A stretch of DNA of 64,000 nt, taken from positions 186,001 to 250,000 of the forward strand of contig NZ_KB907456.1 of the NCBI RefSeq assembly GCF_000382045.1. The letters are read 5' to 3'. Under the pieces are notes generated by a model. It worked only from the letters and a program-made list of their open reading frames with translations. It was not told the origin of the DNA and did not search any database. The position numbers and the translations under genes were made by a program. Positions 62,586-64,000 of the stretch are shown piece after piece; the stretch's first letter is position 1, and each line of letters starts with the position of its first letter. This DNA comes from Variovorax atrisoli 110B. GTDB lineage: Bacteria; Pseudomonadota; Gammaproteobacteria; Burkholderiales; Burkholderiaceae_C.

Positions 62586-63086
62586 ATGAAGATCTCAATG
62601 CGCTTTGTTTCCGTCACCGCTTCCGTGCTGGCCCTGGCCACGCTCACGGCGTGCGTGGCACCGGCGCCGGTCTACACGACCTCGCGCTATCCCTACCAGG
62701 CGCCTCCGCAGGCCATTCCCTACCAGGAAGCCTCCTATGTCGAATACGGCCACGTGGCCAACATCGAGGTGCTGCGCAGCGAAACCGCCGGCACCGGCAC
62801 CACGGGCGGCGGTGCCGTCGCGGGTGGCGTGATCGGCGGCGTGGTGGGCAACCAGTTCGGCCGAGGCAATGGCCGGGCCGCGGCGACCGCGCTGGGCATC
62901 GTGGGCGGCGCCCTGCTGGGCAACACCATCGAGGCGCAGCAGAACGGCCCGCGCGTCTACGAGATGTACCGCGTCTCGGTGCAGACCGACCGCGGCGGCT
63001 ATCGCGCCTTCGACGTGCAGAGCCCCGGCGACCTGCGCATCGGCGACCGCGTGCGCATCGACAACGGCCAGATCTCGCGCATGTGA
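62586..63086 (+). CDS. Glycine-zipper outer-membrane lipoprotein (SlyB/Pcp-like)
   Basis: The 166-aa protein has a lipoprotein signal ending in LATLTAC at about Cys21, a Pro/Tyr-rich linker, a glycine-zipper segment (TGGGAVAGGVIGGVVGNQFG, then ATALGIVGGALLGNTIE) and a C-terminal YRVSVQTDRGGYRAFDVQS domain. It resembles SlyB/Pcp-type outer-membrane lipoproteins. GAGGAG precedes the start; a second ATG four codons later is possible. Confidence 0.88.
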   Translation: MKISMRFVSVTASVLALATLTACVAPAPVYTTSRYPYQAPPQAIPYQEASYVEYGHVANIEVLRSETAGTGTTGGGAVAGGVIGGVVGNQFGRGNGRAAATALGIVGGALLGNTIEAQQNGPRVYEMYRVSVQTDRGGYRAFDVQSPGDLRIGDRVRIDNGQISRM

Positions 63087-63107
63087 GTTGTTCCCACATT
63101 GGGCATG

Positions 63108-63135
63108 AAAAAGCCGGGCAATGCCCGGCTTTTTT
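63108..63135. terminator. Bidirectional terminator after the lipoprotein gene
   Basis: AAAAAGCCGGGC and GCCCGGCTTTTT form a perfect 12-bp stem with an AAT loop and U runs in both directions. It lies between the convergent lipoprotein and SlyD-like genes. Confidence 0.92.
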
Positions 63136-63154
63136 CATGGGGCGGGCGCGGCAG

Positions 63155-63679
63155 TCAGTGCAGCGTCTGATTGCCCGGCGCCATCGGCGCAATCTTGAAG
63201 AAGCCCGTGCCTGCTGTGCCGCGGCCGACTTCCTCTTCGGTGGCCTCGCGCACCGAACGCACGGTGATGTCGAGCCGGATCGCGATGCCCGCCAGCGGAT
63301 GGTTGCCGTCGAGCACCAGGTGGTCGGGGTAGATCTCGGCCACGGTGTAGATCGCATCCTTGGGAATGTCGCCGCTCACGCCCTTGGGCAGGGCGGAGCC
63401 GTCGAAGGTCATGCCTTCTTCGGTGCCTTCGGGGAAGAGCGAGCGGGGCTCCAGGAAGAGCAGCTGGTCGTTGAAGTCGCCGAAGCCTTGCTCCGGTTCG
63501 ATCTGCAGCTGTACCCGGGCGCCGGGCTCATGGCCCTGCAGGGCCGCTTCGATCACGTCGAAGAGGTCGTCGCCGCCGACCAGGAATTCCACAGGCTCCT
63601 CGAGCACGTCCAGCACGTCGCCGAGCGTGTCCTTCATCGTCCAGGTCAGGCCGACCACGCATTGTTCAGAGATTTCCAT
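63155..63679 (-). CDS. FKBP-type peptidyl-prolyl isomerase, SlyD-like
   Basis: The 174-aa protein has the SlyD layout: TWTMKDTLGDVLDVLEEPVE, the FLVGGDDLFDVIEAALQGHE FKBP motif, an insert-in-flap domain (about 80-125) and closing LAGIAIRLDITVRSVREATE. It lacks the His-rich tail of E. coli SlyD; a C-terminal extension of unknown role follows. It catalyses proline isomerisation and may act as a chaperone. Confidence 0.9.
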   Translation of the reverse strand: MEISEQCVVGLTWTMKDTLGDVLDVLEEPVEFLVGGDDLFDVIEAALQGHEPGARVQLQIEPEQGFGDFNDQLLFLEPRSLFPEGTEEGMTFDGSALPKGVSGDIPKDAIYTVAEIYPDHLVLDGNHPLAGIAIRLDITVRSVREATEEEVGRGTAGTGFFKIAPMAPGNQTLH

Positions 63680-63693
63680 TGCAGAATTCTCCC

Positions 63694-64000
63694 ATGGAGA
63701 TCAACAAACCGCTGCCCCTGCTGGGCGGCCTGAGCGCCGCGCAGTTCATGCGGCGACATTGGCAGAAAAAACCCTTGCTCGTGCGGCAGGCGATACCCGC
63801 GATGGTGCCACCGATCGAGCGTTCCGAGCTCTTCGCCCTGGCCGAGCGTGAGGACGTCGAATCGCGCCTCATCCGCCACGGCAAGAACGGCTGGTCGCTC
63901 AGGCACGGCCCTCTTGCCCGGCGCGCCCTGCCGTCGCTGAAGCAGCCGGCGTGGACGCTGCTGGTGCAGGGTGTCGACCTGCACCATGAGGGCGTGCACG
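63694..64000 (+). CDS. Cupin/JmjC ribosomal L16 hydroxylase (RoxA), N-terminal part (cut by window edge)
   Basis: The frame runs open to the window end (102 codons). The start MEINKPLPLLGGLSAAQFMR and the following RHWQKKPLLVRQA then SRLIRHGKNGWSLRHGP match the N-terminal region of the cupin family that hydroxylates ribosomal protein L16 (RoxA/YcfD). The catalytic His residues lie further downstream outside the window. It is divergent from the SlyD-like gene, with a gap of 14 bp. Confidence 0.85.
   Translation, partial: MEINKPLPLLGGLSAAQFMRRHWQKKPLLVRQAIPAMVPPIERSELFALAEREDVESRLIRHGKNGWSLRHGPLARRALPSLKQPAWTLLVQGVDLHHEGVH

Overview
The window is GC-rich chromosomal DNA from a betaproteobacterium. 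The best guess is the Comamonadaceae (order Burkholderiales), most likely Variovorax or a close relative. This rests on four Bug/TctC-type extracytoplasmic receptors, the rpsF-priB-rpsR-rplI-dnaB and pyrG-DUF1330-eno-ftsB gene orders, and a repeat that sits directly after stop codons and resembles elements I associate with this family. The genus is inference. No tRNA, rRNA, CRISPR array, phage, transposase or integron was seen; the only recombinase is the housekeeping XerD.

Layout. 1-3.3 kb: a Fur-box PepSY membrane protein, bacterioferritin, and an OxyR-type promoter driving ahpC and ahpF. 3.3-6.8 kb: divergent ppsR/ppsA controlling PEP synthesis. 6.9-10.5 kb: the ribosomal/primosomal cluster rpsF-priB-rpsR-rplI followed by dnaB. 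10.5-12.7 kb: a minus-strand operon (VOC, EVE, GyrI-like, YafY-type regulator) behind a perfect 11-bp inverted repeat. 12.8-15.8 kb: PIN-PhoH ATPase, Bcp peroxiredoxin, Mth938-like protein. 15.9-25.1 kb: alanine aminotransferase, a DUF1176 protein, hom, a small membrane protein, thrC, then mobB-moeA-moaD-moaE for molybdenum cofactor, interrupted by an opposite-strand DapA-family gene. moaE carries an in-frame insertion. 25.2-31.5 kb: Bug receptor, clpB with a sigma-32 promoter, BktB-like thiolase, arfB.

31.6-45 kb is the accessory part: DUF3299 lipoprotein, two LysR regulators, SulP transporter, DUF2501 protein, M20 peptidase, an orphan ketosynthase-ACP-PAP2 group, AraC regulator, MFS, TSUP and AEC transporters. 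44.7-48.7 kb: three Bug receptors around xerD. 48.8-51.1 kb: a TetR regulator and a thiolase-MaoC pair sharing one operator motif (CTACC-N8-GGTAG). 51.1-56.3 kb: DUF455 ferritin-like protein, gamma-carbonic anhydrase, Hsp33, an exported protein, and a pnuC/NadR-type kinase pair for NAD salvage. 56.5-60.2 kb: ftsB, eno, DUF1330 and pyrG (minus strand), with a 22-codon ORF coupling pyrG to DUF1330 where many relatives have kdsA. 60.3-64 kb: coaBC, a membrane protein, dut, a glycine-zipper lipoprotein, an SlyD-like isomerase and the start of a cupin L16 hydroxylase.

No single large new system is evident. The most distinctive signals are the stop-codon-anchored repeat family, the in-frame repeat inside moaE, the leaderless TetR gene with paired operators, the EVE/VOC/GyrI/YafY operon with its palindrome, and the coupling ORF after pyrG.
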